The notes under the pieces were generated by a model. The model saw only the letters and a program-made list of their open reading frames with translations, had not been told where the DNA came from and did no database searches. A stretch of DNA of 64,000 nt, from assembly GCA_001552515.1 (NCBI GenBank), contig BCRI01000023.1, positions 1-64,000 of the forward strand, in the 5' to 3' direction. A program made the position numbers and the translations under genes. Position 1 is the stretch's first letter, and each line of letters begins with the position of its first letter. Source of the DNA: Sphaerimonospora mesophila NBRC 14179 = JCM 3151 (GTDB lineage Bacteria; Actinomycetota; Actinomycetes; Streptosporangiales; Streptosporangiaceae). Shown in pieces: positions 55,701 to 64,000 of the stretch.

Positions 55701-57362
55701 CTAGAAGAGCGCGGTCGGGAGGGGGATGACCTTGGCCGCGTTGACGGTGAGTTCGATGACGTTCGCCGCCAGCACCAGCGCCTGCCGTTCGTTGACGAAG
55801 CGCTCCATGTGCGGCTGACGCAGGTGCTCGGTGTAGCCCACCTCGTCCCGGTACAGCTCGTAGACGATCCGCTGGAGCGGCGCCGACTTGACCGCGTGAC
55901 AGATGAAGACCAGCGTGTCCGGCTCGTTGCGCCGCACGGCCTCGACCGTCTCCTCCGCCAGCTTGTCGAACGCCTCGCCCGACCCGTCGAGCAGCGTGAA
56001 CACGGTCAGCAGGCCGTAGATCCCGGGCGCGGGCCGCACCGTACGGTCGCTGTGCATGGCCGCCTGCGCCGTCGAATGCGCCCCGGCGGCGTGCGCCCCC
56101 GTCGAATGTGCCCCCGTAGCGTGCGGCCCGGTCAGGCGCTGCCTGGCCGAGGCTCCGCCGAAGCCGACCCCGAAATTCGCCGCGAGCTCCTCGGGGATCG
56201 GCGGCGCCTCGGGGCCGGCCGGGGCGTCCGGTACGGACGGAGTCCCGGCCGGCATGCCGTAATCGGGCGAGACCATGAACTGACCGGTGGCGGGGCCGCC
56301 GAAGTCGTCCGGCTGAGGCTCGTGGGGAGCGAAATCCTGCTGGGGCTGGTGGTGACTGAAATCCTGCTGGGGCTGGTGGTGAGCGAAGTCCTGCTGGCCG
56401 TGCCGGGAAGGGAAGTCGCCCTGGGGCTGCCGGGGGGAGAAATCGCCCTCCTGCGGGTGGTGGCGCATCCTGGCGGCGTAGTCGATCTCGCTCTGCTCGC
56501 CGGCCCGATACTCCGCCACGAGGTCGCCCAGGCCGGACCTGCGCGGGAGCGCACCCCCGGGGCCCGCGGGGGAACCCGCCGAAGCGCTCTGCGGGCCGCT
56601 CATCGGATGGGCCGCCGACGAGGCGGCCGAACGGGAGGCCCGGGCCCGCCCCTCGGGGACGTCGTAGCCGTCGTCGTCCTCGTCCTCCTCGTCGTCGTAC
56701 GGCGCGAGCGGCCGGGCCACGGCGTACCAGATCCCGCCGGCGGTCGCGGCCATGAGCGCCACGATCAGGATCCCGGGGAGTGTGAGCTCCAGCGCGGCCG
56801 ACAGCGCCATGCCGACCGGGGCGAGCACGACGGACGCGTTCATGTTGTCGGCGTCGTAGTCGTCTCCGTCGCGCCAGCTCAGCAGGGCGATCGCCAGCGA
56901 GATCAGCAGCATCAGGATCACGAGCCCGTGGACGCCCCGCAGCAGCCACTCCGGCCAGATGTCCCAGTGCACGGGGCCGTTGGGAAGCTGCTTGGTGAAC
57001 TCTCCCGCGAGGGGGTCGAGTAGCATGATCACCGCTCCGACCACCGTCACGGAGATGCCGATCAGCCACCCCGCGAACCGGGCCGAGGCCTTCTCGGCCA
57101 GCAGTTGCATCACGCCCACCGCCAGCCACAGCGGCGCCAGCAGCGATCCGGTGATCTGGAGCGCCCGGAAGGTCGGCCCGCCGAAGCCCGCGAGGTGACC
57201 GATGGCGATCGCACCGAGTGACAGGGTCAGCGCGCCCGTGGTGATGCTCCATGCGATCAGCCAGCCTGCGGGCTCACCTCGCAGGCGGTTGACGAGCACA
57301 CCGGTCGTTATCCCGGCGAGCAGGGCGCCGGCGAACGCGAGGAGAGCGACAACGAGTTCCAT
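55701..57362 (-). CDS. Membrane protein with C-terminal ABM (quinol monooxygenase)-like domain
   Basis: The ~553-residue protein has about seven membrane helices in its first 230 residues. A long low-complexity cytoplasmic linker follows, with repeats of HHQPQQDF type and then STGAHAAGAHST. The last ~100 residues resemble an antibiotic biosynthesis monooxygenase fold: YGLLTVFTLLDGSGEAFDKL, then DTLVFICHAVKSAPLQRIVY, then YRDEVGYTEHLRQPHMERFV. This domain appended to a membrane protein is unusual. An ATG at 57374 is also possible. It is divergent from bldN. Confidence 0.65.
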   Translation of the reverse strand: MELVVALLAFAGALLAGITTGVLVNRLRGEPAGWLIAWSITTGALTLSLGAIAIGHLAGFGGPTFRALQITGSLLAPLWLAVGVMQLLAEKASARFAGWLIGISVTVVGAVIMLLDPLAGEFTKQLPNGPVHWDIWPEWLLRGVHGLVILMLLISLAIALLSWRDGDDYDADNMNASVVLAPVGMALSAALELTLPGILIVALMAATAGGIWYAVARPLAPYDDEEDEDDDGYDVPEGRARASRSAASSAAHPMSGPQSASAGSPAGPGGALPRRSGLGDLVAEYRAGEQSEIDYAARMRHHPQEGDFSPRQPQGDFPSRHGQQDFAHHQPQQDFSHHQPQQDFAPHEPQPDDFGGPATGQFMVSPDYGMPAGTPSVPDAPAGPEAPPIPEELAANFGVGFGGASARQRLTGPHATGAHSTGAHAAGAHSTAQAAMHSDRTVRPAPGIYGLLTVFTLLDGSGEAFDKLAEETVEAVRRNEPDTLVFICHAVKSAPLQRIVYELYRDEVGYTEHLRQPHMERFVNERQALVLAANVIELTVNAAKVIPLPTALF

Positions 57363-57471
57363 GGTGGAACCCATGCTGCCGGACAATCCCTTTCCATCGG
57401 TAGCCGGTGCCGGGTCCCGTACGGGTAGAGTGTTCGAGCACGCCGACTCCCCTTCCCCCAAGGGATACCGG

Positions 57472-58101
57472 ATGCCGAACACGTGGCCGTTGGCCGGGCT
57501 GTCCCCACCAGCCGCCGCCGCCCGCCGCATCACCCGCGAGCGTGAGAACGATCGTGACGAGATGCGAACACTGGTGCTGCGCGCCAAGATGGGCGACAGC
57601 GAGGCGTTCGGCATGCTCTACGACCGATATCTGGAACTCGTCTATCGGTACGTCTACTTCCGTGTGGGAAGCCACGCACTCGCCGAGGATCTCACCAGTG
57701 AAACCTTCCTGCGCGCACTCCGCGGCATCGCCGATTACACCTGGCAGGGCCGCGACTTCGGCGCCTGGCTGATGACGATCGCCCGCAACCTCGTCACCGA
57801 CCACTACAAGTCGGGCCGCAACCGCCTCGAGGTGACCACGGCGGAGGTGTTCGACACCCCCCTCGACGGTCGGCACATCCCGGAGAACGCCGTCGTCACG
57901 AACATGGTCAACGAGCGTGTGATGCAGGCGATCAAGCAGCTCGGGGCGGAGCAGCAGGAGTGCGTGATCCTGCGGTTCCTGCACGGGATGTCGCTCGCCG
58001 AGACCGCGTTGATCATGGGCAAGAAAAGTGGGGCGATCAAGGCGCTCCAGTTCCGCGCGATCAAGTCGCTGGCCCGGGCGCTGCCGAAGGATCTCGATTA
58101 G
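57472..58101 (+). CDS. bldN: ECF sigma factor BldN
   Basis: This 209-residue protein has sigma region 2 (SEAFGMLYDRYLELVYRYVY and AEDLTSETFLRALRGI) and region 4 (LGAEQQECVILRFLHGMSLA and IKALQFRAIKSLARAL). The block TWQGRDFGAWLMTIARNLVT and RLEVTTAEVFD matches BldN of Streptomyces, as does the next gene for its anti-sigma factor and the nearby rex-hemA. BldN turns on aerial-growth genes such as chaplins. The frame stays open upstream to 57202, so a longer pro-sequence is possible. Confidence 0.88.
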   Translation: MPNTWPLAGLSPPAAAARRITRERENDRDEMRTLVLRAKMGDSEAFGMLYDRYLELVYRYVYFRVGSHALAEDLTSETFLRALRGIADYTWQGRDFGAWLMTIARNLVTDHYKSGRNRLEVTTAEVFDTPLDGRHIPENAVVTNMVNERVMQAIKQLGAEQQECVILRFLHGMSLAETALIMGKKSGAIKALQFRAIKSLARALPKDLD

Positions 58102-58189
58102 ACCTGGCGACCTGCCGTAACTCCAGTGGCGTCACCTCGTTGGGCAAGTGTACGAGTGGCCGATCAAACGGGGGATGGCGGAGAGCGTC

Positions 58190-58849
58190 ATGGGCTGGTG
58201 GGAGAACTCACGCCGGGTCGCGGCACGCGTCGCCGATCTCGGCGCGATTCCCGGCCCGAGCCCGGACTTCCGCGCCCGGCTGCGCGCCGAGCTGCTTCGC
58301 GAGCACGCCGCCGAGCAGGCCGGGAACGCCGCCGCCGCGCCAGGAAGGGCCCGGCTCCGGTCCCGGGCGGCCCACCGGCGGTCCGGGCTCCGCTCTGCCC
58401 TCGTGTTCGTGCTGCTGCTGGCCGGCATGTTCGCCACCGGGTTCCACACCCATCACGCGATGCCCGGCGACCTGCTCTATCCGCTCAAGCGAGGCGCGGA
58501 GTCGACGCTGCTGTCCCTGGCGTACGACGACGAGGACCTGGCCCGGCGGGAGATGGCGGCGGCGCATCTGCGCGCGGCGGAGACGGCCTGCCTCATCCAC
58601 GAGACCGCGCCGCGGGAGTCGGCACCGGAACTGCACCGGCTCATCTCACAGGCGCTCGACGACATGGACATCACGACCAAGACCGCGCTGAACCATGTCG
58701 TACGCGATGATCCCGGGGAGGCCCGCCGCTTCGTGCGGCAGCAGCGCACGATGGTGGAGCCGCTGCTGCCGAAGCTCGACCGGAAAAATCGCGACAAGGC
58801 GCAGAAGTACTTGATCTATATCGACACATTCGCGGTTTCCGGACCATGA
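58190..58849 (+). CDS. rsbN: RsbN-like anti-sigma factor (DUF5667)
   Basis: This ~219-residue protein has a cytoplasmic N-terminus, one membrane helix (SALVFVLLLAGMFATGFHTH, about residues 65-85) and an outer DUF5667 domain starting at MPGDLLYPLKRGAESTLLSL. The order sigma factor then DUF5667 membrane protein is that of bldN-rsbN. It should hold BldN at the membrane until released. The ATG at 58190 is preceded by GGCGGAGAG; a longer frame begins at 58148. Confidence 0.82.
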   Translation: MGWWENSRRVAARVADLGAIPGPSPDFRARLRAELLREHAAEQAGNAAAAPGRARLRSRAAHRRSGLRSALVFVLLLAGMFATGFHTHHAMPGDLLYPLKRGAESTLLSLAYDDEDLARREMAAAHLRAAETACLIHETAPRESAPELHRLISQALDDMDITTKTALNHVVRDDPGEARRFVRQQRTMVEPLLPKLDRKNRDKAQKYLIYIDTFAVSGP

Positions 58850-58912
58850 CACGGCGTCGCCGCTCCGGCTGACGCCCGTCTCACGCACTCTCGGCGGTTA
58901 AGCTGATGAGCC

Positions 58913-59782
58913 ATGAGGCGGCTATTGCGACGGCGGGAGGCGGCGGAGATGGCCGGTGAGGTGGCGGCCGCAGCGGCCGTCGCGGCCCCGGCGGTCGAGC
59001 CCGACCTCACGGCGGCCGCTTTCTTCGACGTCGACAACACGATGATGCGCGGGGCCTCGATCTACCACTTCGCCCGCGGCCTGGCCGCGCGGGGCCTGTT
59101 CACCACCAGGGACCTCACGAAGTTCGCCCTCGGCCAGGCGTGGTTTCGGATCCGCGGGAACGAGAATCCGGAGCACATCGCCAAGGCCAAGGAGATGGCC
59201 CTCGCGTTCGTCGCCGGTCTGAAGGTCGACGACGTCGTACGGCTGGGCGAGGAGATCTACGACGAGGTGATGGCCGACCGGGTCTGGGCCGGCACCCGCG
59301 CCCTCGCCCAGAGCCACCTGGACGCCGGGCAGCGGGTGTGGCTGGTCACCGCCACCCCGGTCGAACTGGCCCGGGTGATCGCACAGCGTCTCGGCCTGAC
59401 CGGAGCGCTCGGCACGGTGGCGGAGACCTCCGGCGGCGCCTACACCGGCAGGCTCGTCGGCGACCTGTTGCACGGGCCGGCGAAGGCGGAGGCCATCCGG
59501 GCCCTGGCCCGCCGCGAGGGGCTCGACCTGTCCCGCTGCTCGGCCTACAGCGACTCGGCCAACGACCTGCCGATGCTCTCGCTGGTCGGGCATCCCCACG
59601 CGATCAACCCGGACAGCGAGCTGCGTGAGCACGCCAGGGAGCACGGCTGGGAGATCCGCGACTTCCGGACGGGTCGTAAGGCCACGATGATCGGCCTGCC
59701 GATCGCCGCGACCGCCGGGGCCGTCGCGGGCGGCATCGCCGCCGGCATCGCCCTGCGCCGGCACTACCGTTCCACGTTCTGA
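58913..59782 (+). CDS. HAD-superfamily hydrolase (HAD-IB, SerB-like)
   Basis: This 289-residue phosphatase-like protein has the nucleophile motif [15 protein letters not shown], with the first aspartate, and [16 protein letters not shown] as last motif. The C-terminus has a membrane-anchoring helix ([20 protein letters not shown]). Proteins of this type are found next to bldN-hemA in actinomycetes. The substrate is not known. Confidence 0.88.
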   Translation: MRRLLRRREAAEMAGEVAAAAAVAAPAVEPDLTAAAFFDVDNTMMRGASIYHFARGLAARGLFTTRDLTKFALGQAWFRIRGNENPEHIAKAKEMALAFVAGLKVDDVVRLGEEIYDEVMADRVWAGTRALAQSHLDAGQRVWLVTATPVELARVIAQRLGLTGALGTVAETSGGAYTGRLVGDLLHGPAKAEAIRALARREGLDLSRCSAYSDSANDLPMLSLVGHPHAINPDSELREHAREHGWEIRDFRTGRKATMIGLPIAATAGAVAGGIAAGIALRRHYRSTF

Positions 59783-59796
59783 CCTGGGAGAGGGAC

Positions 59797-60660
59797 TCAG
59801 AAGATCCCGGAGAAGGCGAGGCCGCGGCGTACCCGCAGTTCGTTCAGCCGCTGCTGCATGGTCTCCCGAATGTGATCGGTCAGCTCGAAGACCACGGCCG
59901 GGTCGTCGGCGTCCTCCGTGTCGTACTCGTCGGTGCGGATCGGCTCGCCGAACTCGATCAGCCACTTCGACGGCAGCGGCACCAGCCCGAACAGGCCGAG
60001 CCAGGGGAAGAACGGGGTGATCGGCAGGTACGGCAGGCCGAGCATCCTGGCCAGCATCGGCATGTCGCCGATCTTGGGGTAGATCTCCTCGGCCCCCACG
60101 ATCGAGCAGGGGATGATCGGCACCCCGGCGCGGATCGCCGAGGTCACGAAGCCGCCCCGGCCGAACCGCTGCAGCCGGTAGCGCTCGGAGAACGGCTTGC
60201 CGATGCCCTTGAACCCCTCGGGGAACACTCCGACCAGCTCTCCCTTGCGCAGCAGCCGGTCGGCGTCCTCAGGACAGGCCAGGGTGTGGCCGCCCTTGCG
60301 GGCCAGGTGGCCCAGGACGGGAAGCTGGTAGACCAGGTGCGCGCCGAGCAGCCGGACCGCGCGGTCCGCCTCGTCGTGCAGCGCGACCTGCAGCATCAGC
60401 GCGTCGAGTGGCAGCGTGCCGGAGTGATTGGCCACCACGAGGGCGCCGGAGTCAGCGGGCACGTTCGCCATGCCGAGGGTCTCGACCCGGAACCAGTGCC
60501 GGTAGAGCGGCCGCAGCAGCTCGATCATGACCCTGTCGTGGAACTCCGGATCGAAGCCGAACTCGTCGATCTCGTAATCTCCGGAGATCCTGCGCCGCAG
60601 GAAGGCGAGCAGCTCGGCGGCCGCCTCGCTCGTGTCCCGGCGTGCCCCCGGCTCGCTCAT
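59797..60660 (-). CDS. 1-acylglycerol-3-phosphate O-acyltransferase-like protein (PlsC domain)
   Basis: This 287-residue enzyme has the acyltransferase motif VVANHSGTLPLDALML (NHxxxxD-type, shifted) and the second block GVFPEGFKGIGKPFSERYRL. The latter is typical of PlsC-type enzymes. It would acylate a glycerol-3-phosphate or lysophospholipid intermediate. The ATG overlaps the end of the epimerase gene upstream (ATGA), so the two are co-translated. Confidence 0.87.
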   Translation of the reverse strand: MSEPGARRDTSEAAAELLAFLRRRISGDYEIDEFGFDPEFHDRVMIELLRPLYRHWFRVETLGMANVPADSGALVVANHSGTLPLDALMLQVALHDEADRAVRLLGAHLVYQLPVLGHLARKGGHTLACPEDADRLLRKGELVGVFPEGFKGIGKPFSERYRLQRFGRGGFVTSAIRAGVPIIPCSIVGAEEIYPKIGDMPMLARMLGLPYLPITPFFPWLGLFGLVPLPSKWLIEFGEPIRTDEYDTEDADDPAVVFELTDHIRETMQQRLNELRVRRGLAFSGIF

Positions 60661-61592
60661 CGCCGCACCGCCAGGAAGTCGTCGAACGCCGCCGCCGTGT
60701 CGTACTTCGGCCGATGGCCGAGCTCGACGGCGAGCCGGGCGGCGTCCACCACCCGTCCATGGGTCAGGAACGCCAACTGCTCCGAGGAGAAACCGAGGAA
60801 CCGCAGCGCCGGGGACGGCACCGGCAGCACCGGCCGACCCGCCCGCCGCGCGCACTGGGACAGGAGCAGCACACCGTCCGCGGCCACGTTGAACACGCCG
60901 GGGTGGTCCTCCCGTGCCACGCGGGCCAGCACCTCGACCGCGTCGTCCTCGTGGACGAACTGCAGCCGCGGATCGAACCCGAACACGGTGGGCAGCACGG
61001 GCCGGGCGAAGTAGCGGGTCAACGGCGAGTCGACGCCGGGGCCCATCAGGGCGGCGAACCGCAGCGTGGTGGTCACCACGTCGGGCCGCCGCCGGGCGAA
61101 CCCGCGGACGCTCGCCTCGACCTCGACCGCGTCCTTCTCGTAGCCGTGGTGCGACGCCTCGGCCGGCTCGGTGTCCTCGCTGAACACGGCCGGGGCGTTC
61201 GGCGACGAGCCGTAAACGGCCGTGGTGGAGCGCACCACGACCCTGCGCACCGTCTCCGATCGCTGGCACGCCGCCAATAACTGCATGGTGCCGATGACGT
61301 TGTGCTCCTTGACGGCTGAGCGGCTCTTCGCCGGGCCGCTCACCAGGCTCAGGTGCACGACGGTGTCGACGTCCGCCGCCGAGATGACCCGCGCCACGTC
61401 AGGGCTGCGCAGGTCGACGCGGACGAATTCGGTACGGCCGAGCGGCGGCGCGTCGTCTTCCCGCGACGGGGAAGAGGGCGGCACCGTGTCGACGCCGATG
61501 ACGCGGTCGACGTCCGGGTCCGCTGCGAGAGCGCTCGCCACTCGCCGGCCGATATGGCGGGAGACCCCGGTGACGAGCACGTTGTGGGTCAT
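60657..61592 (-). CDS. NAD-dependent epimerase/dehydratase (extended SDR)
   Basis: This 311-residue protein has a Rossmann start (VLVTGVSRHIGRRVASALAA) and the catalytic YxxxK in HHGYEKDAVE. STTAVYGSSPNAP provides the serine. Substrate is a nucleotide-sugar or similar compound and cannot be named. It is coupled to the acyltransferase downstream, suggesting a shared envelope-lipid role. Confidence 0.9.
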   Translation of the reverse strand: MTHNVLVTGVSRHIGRRVASALAADPDVDRVIGVDTVPPSSPSREDDAPPLGRTEFVRVDLRSPDVARVISAADVDTVVHLSLVSGPAKSRSAVKEHNVIGTMQLLAACQRSETVRRVVVRSTTAVYGSSPNAPAVFSEDTEPAEASHHGYEKDAVEVEASVRGFARRRPDVVTTTLRFAALMGPGVDSPLTRYFARPVLPTVFGFDPRLQFVHEDDAVEVLARVAREDHPGVFNVAADGVLLLSQCARRAGRPVLPVPSPALRFLGFSSEQLAFLTHGRVVDAARLAVELGHRPKYDTAAAFDDFLAVRR

Positions 61593-61635
61593 CGACGCCT
61601 CGCATGAGTGTGGAACAGGTGCGCGCTCCGTCCGG

Positions 61636-61734
61636 CTACTTCTTGTTACGCCGCTGTATGCGCGTCTTCTTGAGCAGCTTGCGGTGCTTCTTCTTGGCCA
61701 TACGCTTGCGGCGCTTCTTGATCACAGAGCCCAC
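61636..61734 (-). CDS. 32-residue basic protein (AURKAIP1/COX24 domain)
   Basis: A GTG at 61734 starts [20 protein letters not shown], which continues to RRNKK and a stop. The extreme lysine and arginine content and length match the AURKAIP1/COX24 family, whose mycobacterial member is a small ribosomal protein (bS22). It lies 43 bp before the epimerase gene and after an excisionase-fold regulator, as in other actinomycetes. Confidence 0.88.
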   Translation of the reverse strand: MGSVIKKRRKRMAKKKHRKLLKKTRIQRRNKK

Positions 61735-61863
61735 GGGACCCCCAGGTGAAGGTGGCGGATGTCGAACCGGCGCGCGAGCGCACACCGGCTCAACAGCCTA
61801 CCGGCGATCCACGGTAGATCGCTCCCCCGGGGACCCCGCGTGGCCGCTGACCAGCGAGCCGCT

Positions 61864-62067
61864 TCATCCGGCTTCGATGAACGCGTCCCTCAAGTAGTCG
61901 TGCACCGCCTGCTCCGGCACTCTGAAGGACCGGCCGACCCTGATTGCCGGCAACTCGCCCGAGTGCACGAGTCGGTACACCGTCATCTTGGACACCCGCA
62001 TGACAGTGGCCACCTCCGCCACCGTCAGGAACTTCACCTCGCTGAGAGGTCTTTCGCCTGCACCCAT
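61864..62067 (-). CDS. Excisionase-fold DNA-binding protein (HTH_17, BldC-like)
   Basis: This 67-residue protein is a single winged helix-turn-helix: FLTVAEVATVMRVSKMTVYR and VHSGELPAIRVGRSFRVPEQ. It resembles BldC-type regulators and phage excisionases, but sits in a conserved chromosomal context. I chose the ATG at 62067, which has AGAGG 6 bp upstream; the longer frame begins at 62115. Confidence 0.85.
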   Translation of the reverse strand: MGAGERPLSEVKFLTVAEVATVMRVSKMTVYRLVHSGELPAIRVGRSFRVPEQAVHDYLRDAFIEAG

Positions 62068-62369
62068 CGGACGCCTCTTCCGCACGTGTTTCCGGGTTAT
62101 CCCCACTGGTGCCATCGCTCACGCACGTGTACTGCTGTCAGCGTAAGTCGGGACTCCGAGTAGGCAAACCCCCCACTTTGCCGCCATCCGACGGCCAAAT
62201 CGGGAAAGTCGCTGGCAGCAGCCGTACCGCCCCTCACATCACAATGTTGGAACGGACCAACGCCTTACCCTTCAGCCTCGCCCAGGATCACCGAAAAGTT
62301 GGCAAACGGCGGGGCCAGGGGTGGAAAAGTGGCGGCGAAATACCCGCATTTGGGGTGTCCGGAATGGGA
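62068..62369. other. Intergenic stretch between two minus-strand genes
   Basis: These 302 bases hold the promoter region of the excisionase-fold gene. They have no gene that I can support, no inverted repeat of note and no terminator with a T run after the AcuC-like gene's end. AACCCCCCACTTTGCCGCC near 62167 and GGGGTGGAAAAGTGGCGGCG near 62319 share the core AAGTGG in opposite orientations, a weak hint at a binding site. Confidence 0.4.
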
Positions 62370-63533
62370 TCAGGGCAGCGGATCCAGACCATGGAGGGGG
62401 AACACGGCGTTCCTGGTCGCCATGATCGCCCGATCGATGGCGTCCGCTGGGTCGTATCCCTCGGAGATCTCGCGCCAGGACGGATCTCGCCCGTCGGTCA
62501 TGGTCAGCGGCGCCGTCTCCCCCGTCCGCTCAGCGACCAGGGTGCGCCAGCTCTGCGGGGTTCCGGTCCGCGGGTCGAGGGGGGCGCCGGCCACCTCCGC
62601 GATCAGATGCGTCCACGTGCGCGGCACGACCCGCACGAGTTCGTAACCTCCGCCGCCGACGGCGATCCAGCGGCCGCCCGCGGTCTCGTGAGCCAGCCGG
62701 TGCAGCGCCGCGTAAGCCGTACGCTGGCCGTCGACGCTGAGCATGAGGTTGGCGAGCGGGTCGAGCGCGTGGCTGTCGCAGCCCTGCTGGGTCACGAGCA
62801 CCTCCGGCGCGAACTCGCGCAACAGCGGCGGCACGACGGCGTGGAAGGCCCGCAGCCAGCCCGCGTCGCCGCAGCCCGCCGGCAGCGCCACGTTGACCGC
62901 GCTGCCCTCGGCGCCCGTCTCCTGCGGGAGGCCGGTCCCCGGGAAGAGCGTGCGCGGGCTCTCGTGCAGGCTGATCGTGAGAACCCGCGGGTCGTCGTAG
63001 AACATCGCCTGGACGCCGTCGCCGTGATGGACGTCGATGTCCACGTAGGCGACCCTGGAGGCGCCCTGCGCGAGCAGCCAGGCGATCGCCACGGCCGGGT
63101 CGTTGTAGACGCAGAAACCGCTCGCCGCCGCCGTCATCGCGTGGTGCAGCCCGCCCGCCACGTTGACCGCGTGCTCGGCCTCGCCCCGCCAGACCGTCCG
63201 TGCCGCCTCCAGCGTCGCCCCCGTGACCAGTGCGGCCGCCGCGTGCATGCCGGTGAAGGTCGGATTGTCCTCCGTACCGAGTCCATGGCGCAGATCGGGA
63301 CGGCCGGTCCTGGATGCGGTCTTGACCGCCTCGATGTAGTCCCGTTTGTGGACCAGTGCCAGCTCGTCGTCGGTGGCCGGAGCGCAGCCGGCCAGCTCCA
63401 CCCCGCCGAGCACGCCGAGATCGCGGGCGAGGGCCATGGTGAGCTCGACACGCACCGGCGCCAACGGATGCCCGGGACCGAAATCGTAGGAAACCAGGGC
63501 GTCATCCCAGATGACCCGCACCGCCTGACTCAT
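62370..63533 (-). CDS. acuC: AcuC-like deacetylase (histone deacetylase family)
   Basis: This 387-residue enzyme removes acyl groups from lysines, for example of acetyl-CoA synthetase. The zinc and catalytic residues are in VAYVDIDVHHGDGVQAMFYD and AGGLHHAM; VTQQGCDSHALDPLANL is a further signature. I chose the ATG at 63533 (MSQAVRVIWDDALVSYDFGP); the frame upstream is arginine-rich noise next to the tandem repeats. Confidence 0.9.
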   Translation of the reverse strand: MSQAVRVIWDDALVSYDFGPGHPLAPVRVELTMALARDLGVLGGVELAGCAPATDDELALVHKRDYIEAVKTASRTGRPDLRHGLGTEDNPTFTGMHAAAALVTGATLEAARTVWRGEAEHAVNVAGGLHHAMTAAASGFCVYNDPAVAIAWLLAQGASRVAYVDIDVHHGDGVQAMFYDDPRVLTISLHESPRTLFPGTGLPQETGAEGSAVNVALPAGCGDAGWLRAFHAVVPPLLREFAPEVLVTQQGCDSHALDPLANLMLSVDGQRTAYAALHRLAHETAGGRWIAVGGGGYELVRVVPRTWTHLIAEVAGAPLDPRTGTPQSWRTLVAERTGETAPLTMTDGRDPSWREISEGYDPADAIDRAIMATRNAVFPLHGLDPLP

Positions 63534-63561
63534 GTCCACGACCGTACCGTGCCGGGCACGG

Positions 63562-63727
63562 CTCGCTCGGCGCGGAGTGCGACTCACTCGGCGTCGGGTC
63601 GGCTCACTCGGAGCGGAGTGCGACTCACTGGGCGCGGAGTGCGACTCACTCGGAGCGGAGTCCGACTCACTCGGAGCGGAGTCCCACTCACTCGGCGTTG
63701 GGTCGACTCACTCGGAGCGGAGTGCGA
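63562..63727. repeat. Eight-copy tandem repeat, 20-21 bp period
   Basis: The core CTCACTCGG recurs at 63562 (as CTCGCTCGG), 63583, 63603, 63624 (as CTCACTGGG), 63645, 63666, 63687 and 63707. On the minus strand a unit reads VALRSE and a stop, the last codons of the ABC permease. The 3' end of that gene has thus been multiplied after its stop codon. Confidence 0.9.
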
Positions 63728-64000
63728 CGACCGGGTCGAGGCGGCCGGCCCGCCGAGCCGGCGCGACCCCGAAGAAGACGCCGACCCCGGCCGAGACCCC
63801 GAACGCGAGCGCGATCGACCACCAGGTGATCACGGCCGGCACCGGGGTGAGCGCCCCGATCAGCAGCGCCCCGCCCACGCCGAGGGCGATGCCGATCGTG
63901 CCGCCGATGGTCGTGAGCAGCACCGCCTCGATGAGGAACTGCCCGAGGATGTCCCGCTGGCGGGCGCCCAGAGCCTTGCGCAGGCCGATCTCCCTGGTCC
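63708..64000 (-). CDS. FtsX-type ABC transporter permease, 5' end outside window
   Basis: Only the last ~97 residues are in the window. They start with [20 protein letters not shown] and end with the usual [18 protein letters not shown] of MacB/FtsX permeases. Two membrane helices are visible ([20 protein letters not shown] and [20 protein letters not shown]). Such permeases work with an ATPase to move lipids, peptides or drive mechanical steps in the envelope. The gene continues beyond base 64000. Confidence 0.88.
   Translation of the reverse strand, partial: TREIGLRKALGARQRDILGQFLIEAVLLTTIGGTIGIALGVGGALLIGALTPVPAVITWWSIALAFGVSAGVGVFFGVAPARRAGRLDPVVALRSE

Noticed and set aside
63562-63727. 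Repeat array considered as a CRISPR
   Set aside because: The units are contiguous with a 20-21 bp period, have no unique spacers and clearly derive from the end of the permease gene.

Overview
This is a high-GC, gene-dense stretch of an actinomycete chromosome. Orthologues of BldN with its RsbN-type anti-sigma factor, BldC, two SpoIIE-type phosphatases and a rex-hemA-hemC-hemD-hemB-hemL block point to a filamentous, sporulating actinobacterium. The overall flavour suggests the Streptosporangiales, but that assignment is inference from gene content only.

Layout. (1) 1-10.3 kb: the end of a MerR regulator, a small membrane protein and three NarL/LuxR-type two-component pairs; the third pair runs into an apolipoprotein N-acyltransferase-like gene. 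(2) 6.9-15.4 kb overlaps this and is accessory and partly decayed. It holds four copies of the 3' end of msrA (the functional gene plus three broken copies), a frameshifted excisionase gene, a Nudix pseudogene, a Phd/RelE-type toxin-antitoxin pair, a small secreted protein, an unlisted 47-residue membrane peptide and several unknown genes. (3) 15-17 kb: msrA and rarD. (4) 17-35.5 kb, minus strand: menG, then a Rex operator, then a menJ-like reductase, nuoA-nuoN and a polyprenyl diphosphate synthase with tight or overlapping junctions. Complex I and menaquinone biosynthesis are therefore linked in one apparent NADH-responsive unit. (5) 35.5-41.3 kb: a DUF4229-like protein, bldC, a metallopeptidase with a repetitive N-terminus, a PLDc_N protein and tandem SpoIIE phosphatases. 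(6) 41-45.3 kb: a system II cytochrome c maturation operon (tlpA/resA, ccdA, resB, ccsB). (7) 45-47.7 kb: a histidine phosphatase, a LysR regulator and a Uma2 nuclease-like protein. (8) 47.7-55.4 kb: rex-hemA-hemC-cobA/hemD-hemB-primpol-hemL on the minus strand, with a second Rex operator upstream and a textbook intrinsic terminator lying inside the primpol gene. (9) 55.4-64 kb: a glutaredoxin-like protein, a membrane protein with a C-terminal ABM-like domain, bldN-rsbN, a HAD hydrolase, an acyltransferase, an epimerase, a 32-residue AURKAIP1/COX24-type gene, an excisionase-fold regulator, an AcuC-like deacetylase, an eight-copy 20-21 bp tandem repeat and the end of an FtsX-type ABC permease.

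How it fits together. Rex senses the NADH/NAD+ ratio. Its gene lies in the window, and two sites matching its operator lie in front of the nuo unit and in front of rex-hem. NADH dehydrogenase, quinone tailoring and haem supply for cytochromes would be co-regulated, and the cytochrome c maturation genes lie nearby. The most unusual material is the msrA-associated repeat island, which looks like the debris of repeated integration at the msrA 3' end. No intact integrase is present in the window.
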